Positions 24,397-32,810 of a stretch of 64,000 nt of DNA are shown piece by piece (positions within the stretch are counted from its first letter, which is position 1; each line of letters opens with the position of its first letter). The notes under the pieces were generated by a model that did not search any database, was not told the DNA's origin, and was given only the letters and a program-made list of their open reading frames with translations. This DNA is from UBA1535 sp002323775 (lineage in GTDB: Bacteria > Bacillota > Clostridia > Tissierellales > Sedimentibacteraceae). A program made the translations under genes and the position numbers. Where the stretch lies: NCBI GenBank assembly GCA_031993545.1, contig DAMAHZ010000002.1, positions 47,597 to 111,596 of the forward strand, read 5' to 3'.

Positions 24397-25617
24397 TTAT
24401 TTACAAATACAGTTTATACGCTCTGCGTTTATTTCTCCGCTAAACTTTTCTACAATCTTACAATCCTTTATCCATACTACACATGGCGAAGATTCAACAT
24501 TTAGCCTCTTTGCTATACCGTCTGATTTATAAGTGTCTATACAGGATACTCTGATTTCAGGATTTTTTTGTTCAAATTCCTTAAAAATCGGAAGCAACTC
24601 TCTTGAATGTGTATCAACTGCATTATATATGTAAACTAAGGATGGTTTCCCATCATTCATTATTTGCTGTTCAAATGTTTCACTTTCAGCGATGTATTTT
24701 TCTGCGCCATATCCTGCGATAGCACCGTCACCAACTGCCGTTGCAACCTGCTTTAAGTATTTATCACGAACATCCCCTGCTGCAAATACTCCGGGTACGT
24801 TTGTTTCCATGCGTTCGTTTGTTATTAAATATTTTCCTCGATTCATGTCCAATACATCTTGGAACAATTCTGTATTTGGTAAGTAACCTATAAATAAGAA
24901 ACAACTATCTACCTCAACAGGTATTTTTTCCTCTGTCTTTATATTTTTCAATACAACTTTATTTAGTCTTTCATTTCCTTCAAAGCTGTCTACAACTGTA
25001 TTCCAAACAAATTCCATTTTAGGGTTTGCAAGAGCCTGTGCTTTTGCTATTTCGTTGCAATCCATTTTTCCAGTATCGTGCATTACAGACACAATTACCT
25101 TACTTGCAAATTTCGTCAAAAACATTCCTTCTTCAATCGCAGCATCCCCGCTTCCGATTACCATAACAGTTTTTCCTGTATTTGAAGCTGCATCACAAGT
25201 TGCACAGAATGAAATCCCTTTATCGTAAAGATATAAATCTTCATTTTTAGCACCGGTTAAACGAGGCTTTCCACCACTCGCAACAATTACAACCTTAGCG
25301 TTATAAATATTTCTAAATGTTTCTACTTGTTTAATATCTCCGACTAAAGATACAGATTTTACATCTGTTAATTTAAAATCAACTCCAAATTTCTTTGCCT
25401 GCTTGTGAAACAAATCCATCAATCCAAGTCCCGTAGCACCGTCTGGAAATCCCGGATAATTTTCTATCTCATTAGTATATGTTGCAAGCCCTCCTACTAA
25501 GGTTTTTTCTATGATTAATGTTTTAAGCCTTGCTCTGCCACAATATATGCCGGCTGTTAATCCTGCTGAACCGCCACCAATGATTACAACATCATATGAT
25601 TCTGTTTTTTTAACCAT
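24397..25617 (-). CDS. Thioredoxin reductase-like flavoprotein with C-terminal thioredoxin-fold domain
   Basis: Residues 1 to about 310 form a TrxB-type reductase with FAD site GGGSAG (14-19), redox motif CATC (138-141), NADPH site GSGDAA (155-160) and a C-terminal FAD motif GVFAAGD. An extra domain of about 90 residues follows with a thioredoxin-like pattern, including a cis-Pro-like SSPCVVW, but without a CxxC; the expected place reads YNAVDTHSREL. A plain TrxB is about 310 residues, so this is a fusion. It ends the sulfur-uptake gene set, so reduction of a persulfide or thiosulfate-derived sulfur carrier is a fair guess, not proven. Confidence 0.82.
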   Translation of the reverse strand: MVKKTESYDVVIIGGGSAGLTAGIYCGRARLKTLIIEKTLVGGLATYTNEIENYPGFPDGATGLGLMDLFHKQAKKFGVDFKLTDVKSVSLVGDIKQVETFRNIYNAKVVIVASGGKPRLTGAKNEDLYLYDKGISFCATCDAASNTGKTVMVIGSGDAAIEEGMFLTKFASKVIVSVMHDTGKMDCNEIAKAQALANPKMEFVWNTVVDSFEGNERLNKVVLKNIKTEEKIPVEVDSCFLFIGYLPNTELFQDVLDMNRGKYLITNERMETNVPGVFAAGDVRDKYLKQVATAVGDGAIAGYGAEKYIAESETFEQQIMNDGKPSLVYIYNAVDTHSRELLPIFKEFEQKNPEIRVSCIDTYKSDGIAKRLNVESSPCVVWIKDCKIVEKFSGEINAERINCICK

Positions 25618-25683
25618 TATACTATGTCCTTTCTAAATTTATATTTAATAGGGGCAACCATATCTGATTACCCCAAACTATAT

Positions 25684-26232
25684 TTACATAAAATATTTTG
25701 CTAATAATTTACTTCCAAAGAAAGCTCCTACGAGTAAGAAAGCCGCAAATATCCATCCAGATAATGAAAAAGCTGAAATTCCTGTAAATAAAGCCCCTAT
25801 ATTACAGCCACCTGCCATTCTTGCACCGTAGCCCATTAGTAATCCACCAAGAACTGCCGCTACTACTTGTCTAAAAGATTTAATCTTTTTGAATTTAAAC
25901 TGTGATGCAAATAAAACTGCAAGCAACGCTCCAATTATGATACCAAGATTACGAATAGACCCTCCATCTACTAAAAATCCCCCATTGAGAGTTTTTTGTG
26001 AAGCTTCTGATGCAAAATAACTCCATCCTTCAAAATTAGCTCCAAAAGCCTTCATCACCCAAGCTCCCCAGTTGACGAAAGTTCCGGTTACTCCCCATCC
26101 GCCACCTAGCAATATTATATGAGCAATTTGAAAAACTGCAAGCAGCACAGCTCCAGCTACATATGTTAAAGGTTCCTTTAATAATTTCTTATAAATTGGG
26201 TTTTCCCCCAGCTTAATGAAAAATTGTTTCAA
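25684..26232 (-). CDS. YeeE/YedE family protein, C-terminal half of a TsuA-like transporter
   Basis: The 182-residue membrane protein carries GARMAGGCNIGALFTGISAFSLSGW, the Cys motif (C143) characteristic of YeeE/YedE. In the thiosulfate transporter TsuA three essential Cys line the path in one chain; here two motifs are in the 26511-27191 protein and this one is in a separate protein. The two probably form a heteromer. The partner TusA-like gene lies 24 bases upstream. Confidence 0.85.
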   Translation of the reverse strand: MKQFFIKLGENPIYKKLLKEPLTYVAGAVLLAVFQIAHIILLGGGWGVTGTFVNWGAWVMKAFGANFEGWSYFASEASQKTLNGGFLVDGGSIRNLGIIIGALLAVLFASQFKFKKIKSFRQVVAAVLGGLLMGYGARMAGGCNIGALFTGISAFSLSGWIFAAFLLVGAFFGSKLLAKYFM

Positions 26233-26256
26233 ATCAATTCACCCTCCTTCGAAGTG

Positions 26257-26484
26257 TTATTTTGTTTTTTCAACGATAATTTCCCATTCACCGTCGTCTA
26301 TCTCCTCTATTTCAACATTATGTCCTTGTGTTCTAGCCCACTCAGGTATGTTCTTCATAGCACAGCTATGGTCAATTGATATAATCAATACATCTCCAAC
26401 TGCCATTTGATTCATTTTTTTCTCTGTTTTCATTAACGGAATAGGGCAAGCCTCTCCTAAACAATCTAACGTAAATTCTGCCAT
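26257..26484 (-). CDS. TusA-like sulfur carrier protein (TsuB-like)
   Basis: The 75-residue protein has the TusA signature LDCLGEACPIPLMKTEK with the CPxP persulfide Cys at residue 13. A second conserved Cys occurs in IDHSCAMKNIP. It is encoded between the two half transporters, so it probably accepts sulfur from imported thiosulfate at the cytoplasmic face, as TsuB does. A paralogue is at 28474-28695. Confidence 0.92.
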   Translation of the reverse strand: MAEFTLDCLGEACPIPLMKTEKKMNQMAVGDVLIISIDHSCAMKNIPEWARTQGHNVEIEEIDDGEWEIIVEKTK

Positions 26485-26510
26485 TTCTTAATCTCCTTAT
26501 TTTATGAACT

Positions 26511-27191
26511 TTATTCTGATTTTCCCATTTTCTTTTCTTGCCACTTAACAGCAGCTATGTACAATAGTATGATGATTAGCGCTTGCACAACTATAGCACC
26601 GAACCAACCAAAAACATTAGGTAAAAAAATCTTTGGAGCATTTGTATTTAATTTACCCCAGAAATTCATGTTATGTGCACCTAAAACCGAACCTACTACA
26701 AAGAACACTAATGATAGCATTTGCATTGTAAATCCTTCACCAACACGCATTAGAGTTCCAGAAGCACAACCCCCCGCAATTACCATTCCTATACCAAACA
26801 TTACAGCTCCAATAATCAATGGTATTCCTATTGGTGTTACACTGCTCATAGCCATATTTGACTCTGGATTTGCCATAACGCTTGAATACTTTATTGCCCA
26901 AAAGCCAATACTTGCAACAGCTAAAGCTACAAGCACCGCTCTTGTGATAGATGTGCTTCCTGTTATACATGGGTCTCTAAATGCTGCTGTAAAGCAAAAA
27001 CGAGAACGCTGTAAAATGTAACCAAAAGCAATACCAAATCCCCAAAATATAGGCAACTTACTACCCTTTTGCGCTAAATAAAATCCAAAAGCAATAATCA
27101 ATATTGTAACTAAAATTGCATATGGAATTTGACTTGTTTTGGATTTCTTTGATTTACGCACTCTTTCCGAACTTGTTTTAATTTCTGACAT
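26511..27191 (-). CDS. YeeE/YedE family protein, N-terminal half of a TsuA-like transporter
   Basis: The 226-residue protein starts with a basic cytoplasmic tail (ERVRKSKKSKTSQ) and then membrane helices. Two Cys motifs are visible: RSRFCFTAAFRDP (C66) and IAGGCASGTLMRVGEG (C142). With the GGCNIG motif of 25684-26232 this gives the three-Cys set of TsuA. It is the first gene of the minus-strand sulfur operon and faces the LysR regulator across a 399-base divergent region. Confidence 0.87.
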   Translation of the reverse strand: MSEIKTSSERVRKSKKSKTSQIPYAILVTILIIAFGFYLAQKGSKLPIFWGFGIAFGYILQRSRFCFTAAFRDPCITGSTSITRAVLVALAVASIGFWAIKYSSVMANPESNMAMSSVTPIGIPLIIGAVMFGIGMVIAGGCASGTLMRVGEGFTMQMLSLVFFVVGSVLGAHNMNFWGKLNTNAPKIFLPNVFGWFGAIVVQALIIILLYIAAVKWQEKKMGKSE

Positions 27192-27368
27192 GATAGTCCT
27201 CCTTTCAATTTTAGCCGGCTGTAAAAAGTTAAAAATTTATCATATTTATTTATGCTAAGCAACAAAAGACATAAAAAATTATGAAAAATTATTTATTAAA
27301 TTTTTTTACGCCAAGCTCCACTCTTTACTCAAAGCAATTGTTAAATATGTAACAAGCTTTATGTTTTA

Positions 27369-27434
27369 ATTATATCATATAGAAAATTTTTTAGTTAATC
27401 AATATTTTTATATGGTATAAGAAAAACTTATACC
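27369..27434. promoter_or_regulatory. Divergent control region of the sulfur operon with a LysR-type box
   Basis: The 399-base gap between the operon and the LysR gene holds GGTATAAG-AAAAA-CTTATACC (27414-27434), a perfect inverted repeat containing the T-N11-A pattern of LysR-type sites. On the minus strand a TATAAT (27369-27374) lies about 40 bases further on, with no good -35, as expected for an activator-dependent promoter. A second, weaker repeat CCTGCT/AGCAGG (27434-27439, 27452-27457) is adjacent. I see nothing else in the gap. Confidence 0.65.
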
Positions 27435-27590
27435 CTGCTTAAAATTTATATAGCAGGATTTAAAATTATTTGTTATAATAATAGCAAGCTGCTAAAATCA
27501 CTTATATTTTTAAATGTATAAAATATAACACAAACTTACTTTTATCATTTGTTTAAATTATCAATAATTATGAAGAAATAGGAGATATAT

Positions 27591-28484
27591 ATGAATATTA
27601 ATAATTTCAAAATGTTTATAAAAATAGTGGAAACTAGAAGTATATCAAAGGCTTCAGAACAGATGAATATAAGTCAATCAGCTTTGAGCCAACAATTGCG
27701 TGTAATGGAACAGGAATTTGGTGCAAATCTCCTTGAACGAAGCTATAACGGCGTTATACCAACTGATATTGGTATAATTCTTTATAATTATGCTCTTGAA
27801 ATATTATCATCTTTTGATAGGATGTCCAGTGATATAATTAACGCAAAAAACCAGCACAAGACTATAAAAATACTAGCTTCTCCTTGTGCTTACTCATATG
27901 CTTTGCCCTGCACGTTCTATCATCTTAAAAATAACTATCCCGAATATTCGCTTCAAGTAGAAGTTACCTCAAGTAATACAATTGATGAAAAAATGTCAAA
28001 AGGACAAGCAGATATGGGTATTATCATAGGAAAACCTAGCAGTAAAAATTTATCTTCTAAAAAAGTAATATCTGATAGAGTTTTTTTGGTTGCTGGAGAA
28101 AAAATGAATGTCCCATCAAAATTAGAGTGTCAAGAGCTATATAACTATCCCCTTCTTATGCTTAACGAAGCTCATAAATCAAGGAAGATACTAGATAATA
28201 TGCTAAAAAAAATTGGTATATCTATTAATCGATTATATATTCCTTATACCTTAGAATCAACTGAATCTATTAAATTGTCAGTAATTAATGGCTTTGGTCT
28301 TGCATTTTTGCCATACATGGCAATAAAAAAGGAAATTTATAATAAGCAAATACGCATCGTTGAATACCCATGTGCAGAGTTCATAAATGAATATTATTCT
28401 ATAAAAAATAAAAATAGTGAAAATTGCAGCTTATCAAAGCTTATCAAATATATTGAAACGATATTAAAAGAAACTATTTGCTAG
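27591..28484 (+). CDS. LysR family transcriptional regulator of the sulfur genes
   Basis: The 297-residue protein has an N-terminal winged helix (FKMFIKIVETRSISKASEQMNISQSALSQQLRVMEQEFGANLLER) and a type 2 periplasmic-binding-like effector domain. It is divergent from the YeeE/YedE operon, and a T-N11-A palindrome sits between them, so it likely activates those genes in response to a sulfur metabolite. Its final 11 bases overlap the end of the convergent TusA-like gene. Confidence 0.9.
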   Translation: MNINNFKMFIKIVETRSISKASEQMNISQSALSQQLRVMEQEFGANLLERSYNGVIPTDIGIILYNYALEILSSFDRMSSDIINAKNQHKTIKILASPCAYSYALPCTFYHLKNNYPEYSLQVEVTSSNTIDEKMSKGQADMGIIIGKPSSKNLSSKKVISDRVFLVAGEKMNVPSKLECQELYNYPLLMLNEAHKSRKILDNMLKKIGISINRLYIPYTLESTESIKLSVINGFGLAFLPYMAIKKEIYNKQIRIVEYPCAEFINEYYSIKNKNSENCSLSKLIKYIETILKETIC

Positions 28485-28695
28485 AGCTAATCACAATTTC
28501 CCAAACGCCATTTATAACTTCTTCTACTTTATAATCCAAATTGTGTGCCTTGCAAAAATCTTTGATATTTGGTACGGTACAGCTATGATCTGTAACAATC
28601 ATATATTCTTCTCCATTTTTTATGGAATCAATAACTTCCCTTAATTTTATTACTGGTATCGGACATATTTCACCTAAACAATCTATTTTTATCAT
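28474..28695 (-). CDS. Second TusA-like sulfur carrier protein
   Basis: The 73-residue protein begins MIKIDCLGEICPIPVIKLREV, with the CPxP motif, and has TDHSCTVPNIKDF, matching the second Cys of its paralogue at 26257. The frame stays open upstream, but the start is set by GAGAGGGTG 8 bases before the ATG at 28695 and by the family length. It is convergent with the LysR gene and overlaps its tail by 11 bases. Confidence 0.9.
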   Translation of the reverse strand: MIKIDCLGEICPIPVIKLREVIDSIKNGEEYMIVTDHSCTVPNIKDFCKAHNLDYKVEEVINGVWEIVISSSK

Positions 28696-28853
28696 ATAAT
28701 TAACACCCTCTCTACTAGCATTTGCAAGAAAATAATAGCATATGTAAATGAAAATTTCAAACAGTATTTTTACTTTGAGAAATTTCATTTATTTTTTTAT
28801 TAAAATACTGCTAAAAATCAATGAGAATTAATATTATTTGAGAATTTAAGCAC

Positions 28854-28882
28854 TTGACAAAAGAGCTATATCGCTATATAAT
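28854..28882 (+). promoter_or_regulatory. Promoter of the zinc-uptake locus
   Basis: A perfect consensus promoter reads TTGACA (28854-28859), 17 bp, TATAAT (28877-28882). The spacer contains a near-repeat (AGCTATAT and CGCTATAT) that could be a regulator site. It precedes the 99-residue membrane protein and znuA. Confidence 0.8.
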
Positions 28883-28917
28883 CAAACAAAGTTTTGTAAA
28901 GAAATTGGGTGTGTATA

Positions 28918-29217
28918 ATGTCAAGAAATAATAGAATATTGGCGATAATAGTTTTAATTATTTTATTAGCTGTTTCATTACTTTCTTATAATTTTATTAT
29001 AGATAACATTAATCACGCATGCACAGGAGAAGAATGCTCTATATGCTTGCAAATAGAAGTTATTATAAAATATTTCATAAACTTTAAACTATTCATTTTT
29101 GTACCATTTTCAATAGTTATTCTTTGTGTGTTCACACAACTTTTCTATATAATAGTAGAAACATCTTTTGCTATCAAAAAAACTCTTATTTCATTGAAAG
29201 TAGAACTACTGAATTAA
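28918..29217 (+). CDS. Small membrane protein with HxC-x4-C-x2-C motif, ahead of znuA
   Basis: I do not recognise this 99-residue protein. Helix one spans about 7-25 and helix two about 57-80. Between them, HACTGEECSIC places H33, C35, C40 and C43 in a pattern suited to metal or disulfide chemistry. With a short N-terminus, the motif loop would face outside if the N-terminus is in the cytoplasm. It is the first gene after the strong promoter and lies upstream of a zinc-type ABC importer. I take ATG 28918 as the start; an in-frame GTG three codons earlier is weaker. Confidence 0.7.
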   Translation: MSRNNRILAIIVLIILLAVSLLSYNFIIDNINHACTGEECSICLQIEVIIKYFINFKLFIFVPFSIVILCVFTQLFYIIVETSFAIKKTLISLKVELLN

Positions 29218-29236
29218 CTGAATAATGTTTTTATCA

Positions 29237-29280
29237 AACACTGACAATGCTTATGTTAGTGTTATTTGTATATATTTTTA
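29237..29280 (+). terminator. Attenuator-like hairpin before znuA
   Basis: AACACTGAC (29237-29245) pairs with GTTAGTGTT (29255-29263) with one G-U, followed by ATTTGTATATATTTTTA. It lies between the small membrane protein and znuA, so it may lower expression of znuABC relative to the first gene. Confidence 0.6.
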
Positions 29281-29299
29281 AATTTTGGAGGACATTTTA

Positions 29300-30313
29300 A
29301 TGAAGAAAAATAGATTATTTTATGTTTTTACAGTTTTATTAATAACTGTGTTACTTTTATCTGCTTGCAGTAATAACAATAACTTAGCAGGAAAAGATAA
29401 AAAAATAAATATAGTTTGTACAACATTCCCACAATATGATTGGGTTAGAGAAATTGTTGGTGAAAAGATAAATGATTACCAGATTACACTCTTAACAAGC
29501 AAGGGTACAGATTTACATAGCTATCAGCCAAATGCCGAAGATATAGCTAAAATTTCTAATTGTGATTTATTCATTTATGTTGGCGGTGAATCTGACAAGT
29601 GGGTTGATTCAGCTCTAAAAGAAGCGATAAATAAAGAAATAAAAGCGATAAATCTTCTTGAAGTTTTAGGCGATTCTGTGAAAAAAGAAGAAATTATTGA
29701 AGGTATGGAAAGTGATGAACACGAGCATGATGAAGATGAAGACGATGAACATGGTGAAGATGAGCATCATTTTGATGGATATGACGAGCATGTATGGTTA
29801 TCTCTTAAAAATGCACAAGTGATTGTTAAGGAAATTAAAAATACACTTGAAGAAATAGACAGTAAAAATTCAGAAGTTTATACAAAAAATTATAATGAAT
29901 ACACAAAAAAACTATCTGAATTAGATAAGGAATATCAAAAAGTTGTAGACTTGGCAAAAATAAAAACAGTTCTATTTGCTGACAGATTTCCTTTCAGATA
30001 TATGGTAGATGATTATGGATTAAGCTATCACGCTGCATTTGTAGGATGCAGTGCTGAAACGGAGGCAAGCTTTGAAACAATAGCTTTCCTTTCAAAGAAA
30101 GCTGAAGAATTAAAGCTTTTATCAGTATTAATTATTGAAAATTCTAATAACAAGCTTGCTGATACTATAATCAGTAATACTTCTGCTAAAAATCAAAAAA
30201 TCTTAGTTATGGACTCCTTACAGTCTGTTACTGAAAAAAAGATACAAGAGGGATACACTTATCTTTCTGCTATGAAAAATAATCTTGAGGTGCTAAAAGA
30301 AGCACTAAATTAA
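29300..30313 (+). CDS. znuA: Zinc ABC transporter substrate-binding lipoprotein
   Basis: The 337-residue protein has a lipoprotein signal ending LLLLSAC, then the cluster A-I fold (INIVCTTFPQYDWVREIVG, DLHSYQPNAEDIAKI, YDEHVWLSLKNAQ). A His/Asp/Glu-rich loop (about 138-160, with DEHEHDEDEDDEHGEDEHH) is the usual sign of zinc rather than manganese binding. It delivers metal to the ZnuB permease outside the membrane. The start is ATG 29300, 8 bases after GGAGG. Zn versus Mn specificity is inferred from the loop. Confidence 0.9.
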   Translation: MKKNRLFYVFTVLLITVLLLSACSNNNNLAGKDKKINIVCTTFPQYDWVREIVGEKINDYQITLLTSKGTDLHSYQPNAEDIAKISNCDLFIYVGGESDKWVDSALKEAINKEIKAINLLEVLGDSVKKEEIIEGMESDEHEHDEDEDDEHGEDEHHFDGYDEHVWLSLKNAQVIVKEIKNTLEEIDSKNSEVYTKNYNEYTKKLSELDKEYQKVVDLAKIKTVLFADRFPFRYMVDDYGLSYHAAFVGCSAETEASFETIAFLSKKAEELKLLSVLIIENSNNKLADTIISNTSAKNQKILVMDSLQSVTEKKIQEGYTYLSAMKNNLEVLKEALN

Positions 30314-30329
30314 AAACTAGGTAGAAACT

Positions 30330-30394
30330 ATTGTTTGACAATATATGATTGTGGCTATAAAACTTTAGATTTGCAATCATATATTGTCTACAAT
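30330..30394 (+). other. Long intercistronic hairpin between znuA and znuC
   Basis: GACAATATATGATTG (30337-30351) pairs perfectly with CAATCATATATTGTC (30374-30388) around a 22-base loop, and ATTGT/ACAAT (30330-30334, 30390-30394) extend the stem after a small bulge. No T tract follows. It ends 8 bases before the znuC ribosome binding site GGAGG, so it may protect upstream mRNA ends or tune znuC translation. Confidence 0.7.
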
Positions 30395-30409
30395 AACATG
30401 GAGGTCAGT

Positions 30410-31138
30410 ATGACTAATACTAAAGAAACACTTTTTATATGTAATGATTTAAGCTTAGGCTATGATGGAAAAACAATAATTGAACATCTTAATTTTGAAG
30501 TTACTAATGGTGATTATCTTTGTATAATCGGAGAAAATGGCGCAGGAAAAAGCACCTTGATAAAAACCTTACTAAATTTAATGAAGCCTATTAGTGGAAA
30601 AATAATTACAGGAGAAAATTATAAGCAATTTGAAATAGGCTATCTTCCGCAGCAAACAGAAGTTCAAAAGGACTTTCCTGCTTCTGTATGGGAAGTTGTT
30701 CTCTCAGGAACTCTGTCTAAATGTGGTAATCGTCCATTTTATAGCAAAGAAGAAAAGGCATTAGCAGAAGAAAATATAAAAAAAATGGACATATGGGAGC
30801 TAAGAAAAAAATGTTATAGAAATCTGTCAGGCGGTCAACAGCAAAGAGTTCTGCTTGCAAGAGCCCTTTGTGCAACTACAAAGCTTATTTTATTAGATGA
30901 GCCTACGGCTGGCCTTGATCCTAAGGCTACTACTGACTTTTATGATATCGTACATAAATTAAACACAGATGGCATAACAGTCATTATGGTATCTCATGAC
31001 ATTAAAACAAGTATAAAATACGCTAGTCATATTTTACACATGAGTAAGCACAGAACTTTCTTTGGTAAAAAAGATGATTATCTTAAAAGCGATCTTTCAA
31101 AGATATTCTTTAACATAGGAGGTGCTTCTAATGAATGA
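30410..31138 (+). CDS. znuC: Zinc ABC transporter ATP-binding protein
   Basis: The 242-residue ATPase has Walker A GENGAGKST, signature LSGGQQQRVLLARAL, Walker B LILLDEPTAGLD and switch VSHDI. The frame is open 25 codons upstream, but GGAGG five bases before ATG 30410 sets the start. It overlaps znuB by 8 bases (ATGAATGA). Confidence 0.92.
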   Translation: MTNTKETLFICNDLSLGYDGKTIIEHLNFEVTNGDYLCIIGENGAGKSTLIKTLLNLMKPISGKIITGENYKQFEIGYLPQQTEVQKDFPASVWEVVLSGTLSKCGNRPFYSKEEKALAEENIKKMDIWELRKKCYRNLSGGQQQRVLLARALCATTKLILLDEPTAGLDPKATTDFYDIVHKLNTDGITVIMVSHDIKTSIKYASHILHMSKHRTFFGKKDDYLKSDLSKIFFNIGGASNE

Positions 31139-31976
31139 TATGATAACTAAGCTAATATTCTATTTTCAATACCCCTTTGTACAATATGCTCTAGTTGTGG
31201 GAGTTCTGATTGCACTATGCTCCTCTCTATTTGGCGTTACACTTGTACTTAAACGATTTTCATTTATAGGTGATGGCTTATCTCATATTGCGTTTGGAGC
31301 AATAGCAATAGCATCTATTCTAAAAATAAATAACGACATGATATTTGTTATGCCTGTAACAATAGTTACTGCCATCTTTCTTCTAAAAACAGGTCAAAAT
31401 ACTAAGATAAAGGGTGATGCCTTAATCGCAATGTTATCAGTAGGCTCTCTTGCTATAGGGTATTTATTACTAAACTTATTCTCAGGTTCTTCAAACCTTT
31501 CAGGAGATGTATGTGTAACACTTTTCGGCTCTACATCAATATTGACCTTGACAAAAAATGAAGTTATATTATCTGTTGTAATGTCTGTTATTGTTGTAAT
31601 TTTGTTTTGTTTATTTTATAATAAAATATTCGCAGTTACCTTTGATGAAAGCTTCGCAAAAGCAAGCGGCATAAAAGCTGATAGATACAATCTTCTTATT
31701 GCAGTAATTACAGCAGTTATAATCGTGCTTGCAATGAATTTGGTTGGCTCACTTTTAATATCAGCCTTGATTATATTCCCTGCTCTATCATCTATGAGGG
31801 TAATTCAAAATTTTAAAGGAGTAGTCATTCTTTCAGCTATAATTTCTGTATTATGTGCTGTGTTTGGACTGCTGACATCTATATTGTTTTCAACACCTGT
31901 AGGCTCAACTATTGTTGCTGCAAATATCGTAGTTTTTATTATAAGCTATATAGTAGGAAAATTATTAAAGATTTAA
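31131..31976 (+). CDS. znuB: Zinc ABC transporter permease
   Basis: The 281-residue ABC-3 family permease has about eight hydrophobic helices and the typical segments ALCSSLFGVTLVLKRFSFIGDGLSHIAFGA and LVGSLLISALIIFPAL. It forms the channel for the ZnuA-ZnuC importer. The start is ATG 31131, 8 bases after GGAGG, overlapping the znuC stop. Confidence 0.92.
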   Translation: MNDMITKLIFYFQYPFVQYALVVGVLIALCSSLFGVTLVLKRFSFIGDGLSHIAFGAIAIASILKINNDMIFVMPVTIVTAIFLLKTGQNTKIKGDALIAMLSVGSLAIGYLLLNLFSGSSNLSGDVCVTLFGSTSILTLTKNEVILSVVMSVIVVILFCLFYNKIFAVTFDESFAKASGIKADRYNLLIAVITAVIIVLAMNLVGSLLISALIIFPALSSMRVIQNFKGVVILSAIISVLCAVFGLLTSILFSTPVGSTIVAANIVVFIISYIVGKLLKI

Positions 31977-32064
31977 CTATAAGTTAACAAATATAAATTC
32001 AATATTTTAAATATTTAGTTTATTGTATAATTTCAAATATATAATAAAAGGAGAATTAATTAAA

Positions 32065-32709
32065 ATGATTACCAAAAATATATGTAAATTAATTATTATA
32101 GGAATAGCATTGCTTTCTTTAAGTGCTTGCACTGAATCAAATAACAAAAATAAATTGCCGAATACCCAAACAAGTATCAATAAGGTTTTAGACGAACAAG
32201 TTAAAAGTGCAGACAATAATTCGAATACAGATAAATCGGAGGATTTAAACAAAGACTCTGAAAATAAAGATTCTAATTCAGATAATAATAATCAAAATAA
32301 TAATAACTCAAATACAGATAATTCAGATAAAAAAAATCCTACTGATGAAAGTATTGACTATGATTTAACAACTATGAGCAGTGAAATGGTTTATGCTACA
32401 GTATTTCAGCTTGTAACCTACCCCGAAAATTATATCGGCAAAAAAGTCAAAATGGGAGGCGCTTATTATGTAGCAACTAATGAGGAAGTTCAAAAGAATT
32501 ACCATTATGTTATAATTTCTGATGCAACTGCTTGCTGTACACAAGGCATAGAATTTGTTTGGGATGACGGAAGCCATGTATACCCTGACGAATATCCAGC
32601 CGAAGGAACAGAAGTCGAGGTTATAGGCATATTTGAATCATATATAGATGAGGACGACGGCATACAGTATTGTAGACTTAAAAATTCAAGCATGAAGATT
32701 ATTGAATAA
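32065..32709 (+). CDS. Lipoprotein of unknown function downstream of znuB
   Basis: The 214-residue protein has a lipoprotein signal (LLSLSAC, Cys 22), then a low-complexity Asn/Asp/Ser/Lys linker to about residue 105, then a C-terminal domain with a conserved look (MVYATVFQLVTYPENYIGKK, SDATACCTQGIEFVWDDGSHVYP, AEGTEVEVIGIFESY). The beta-rich pattern suggests an OB-like fold, and the C-terminal region resembles the end of DUF1980/YcgQ-type proteins; this is tentative. The adjacent Cys pair could bind metal. AAGGAG precedes ATG 32065. It lies 88 bases after znuB and may serve the same zinc response. Confidence 0.7.
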   Translation: MITKNICKLIIIGIALLSLSACTESNNKNKLPNTQTSINKVLDEQVKSADNNSNTDKSEDLNKDSENKDSNSDNNNQNNNNSNTDNSDKKNPTDESIDYDLTTMSSEMVYATVFQLVTYPENYIGKKVKMGGAYYVATNEEVQKNYHYVIISDATACCTQGIEFVWDDGSHVYPDEYPAEGTEVEVIGIFESYIDEDDGIQYCRLKNSSMKIIE

Positions 32710-32810
32710 AAACTTTTTGATTAATTTCATATAAATAAGGGTAATAATATATAAAGGTTTACTATATAATAAAAAACCAAAGTAAACCAATAAATACCTT
32801 GGAGGTAATT

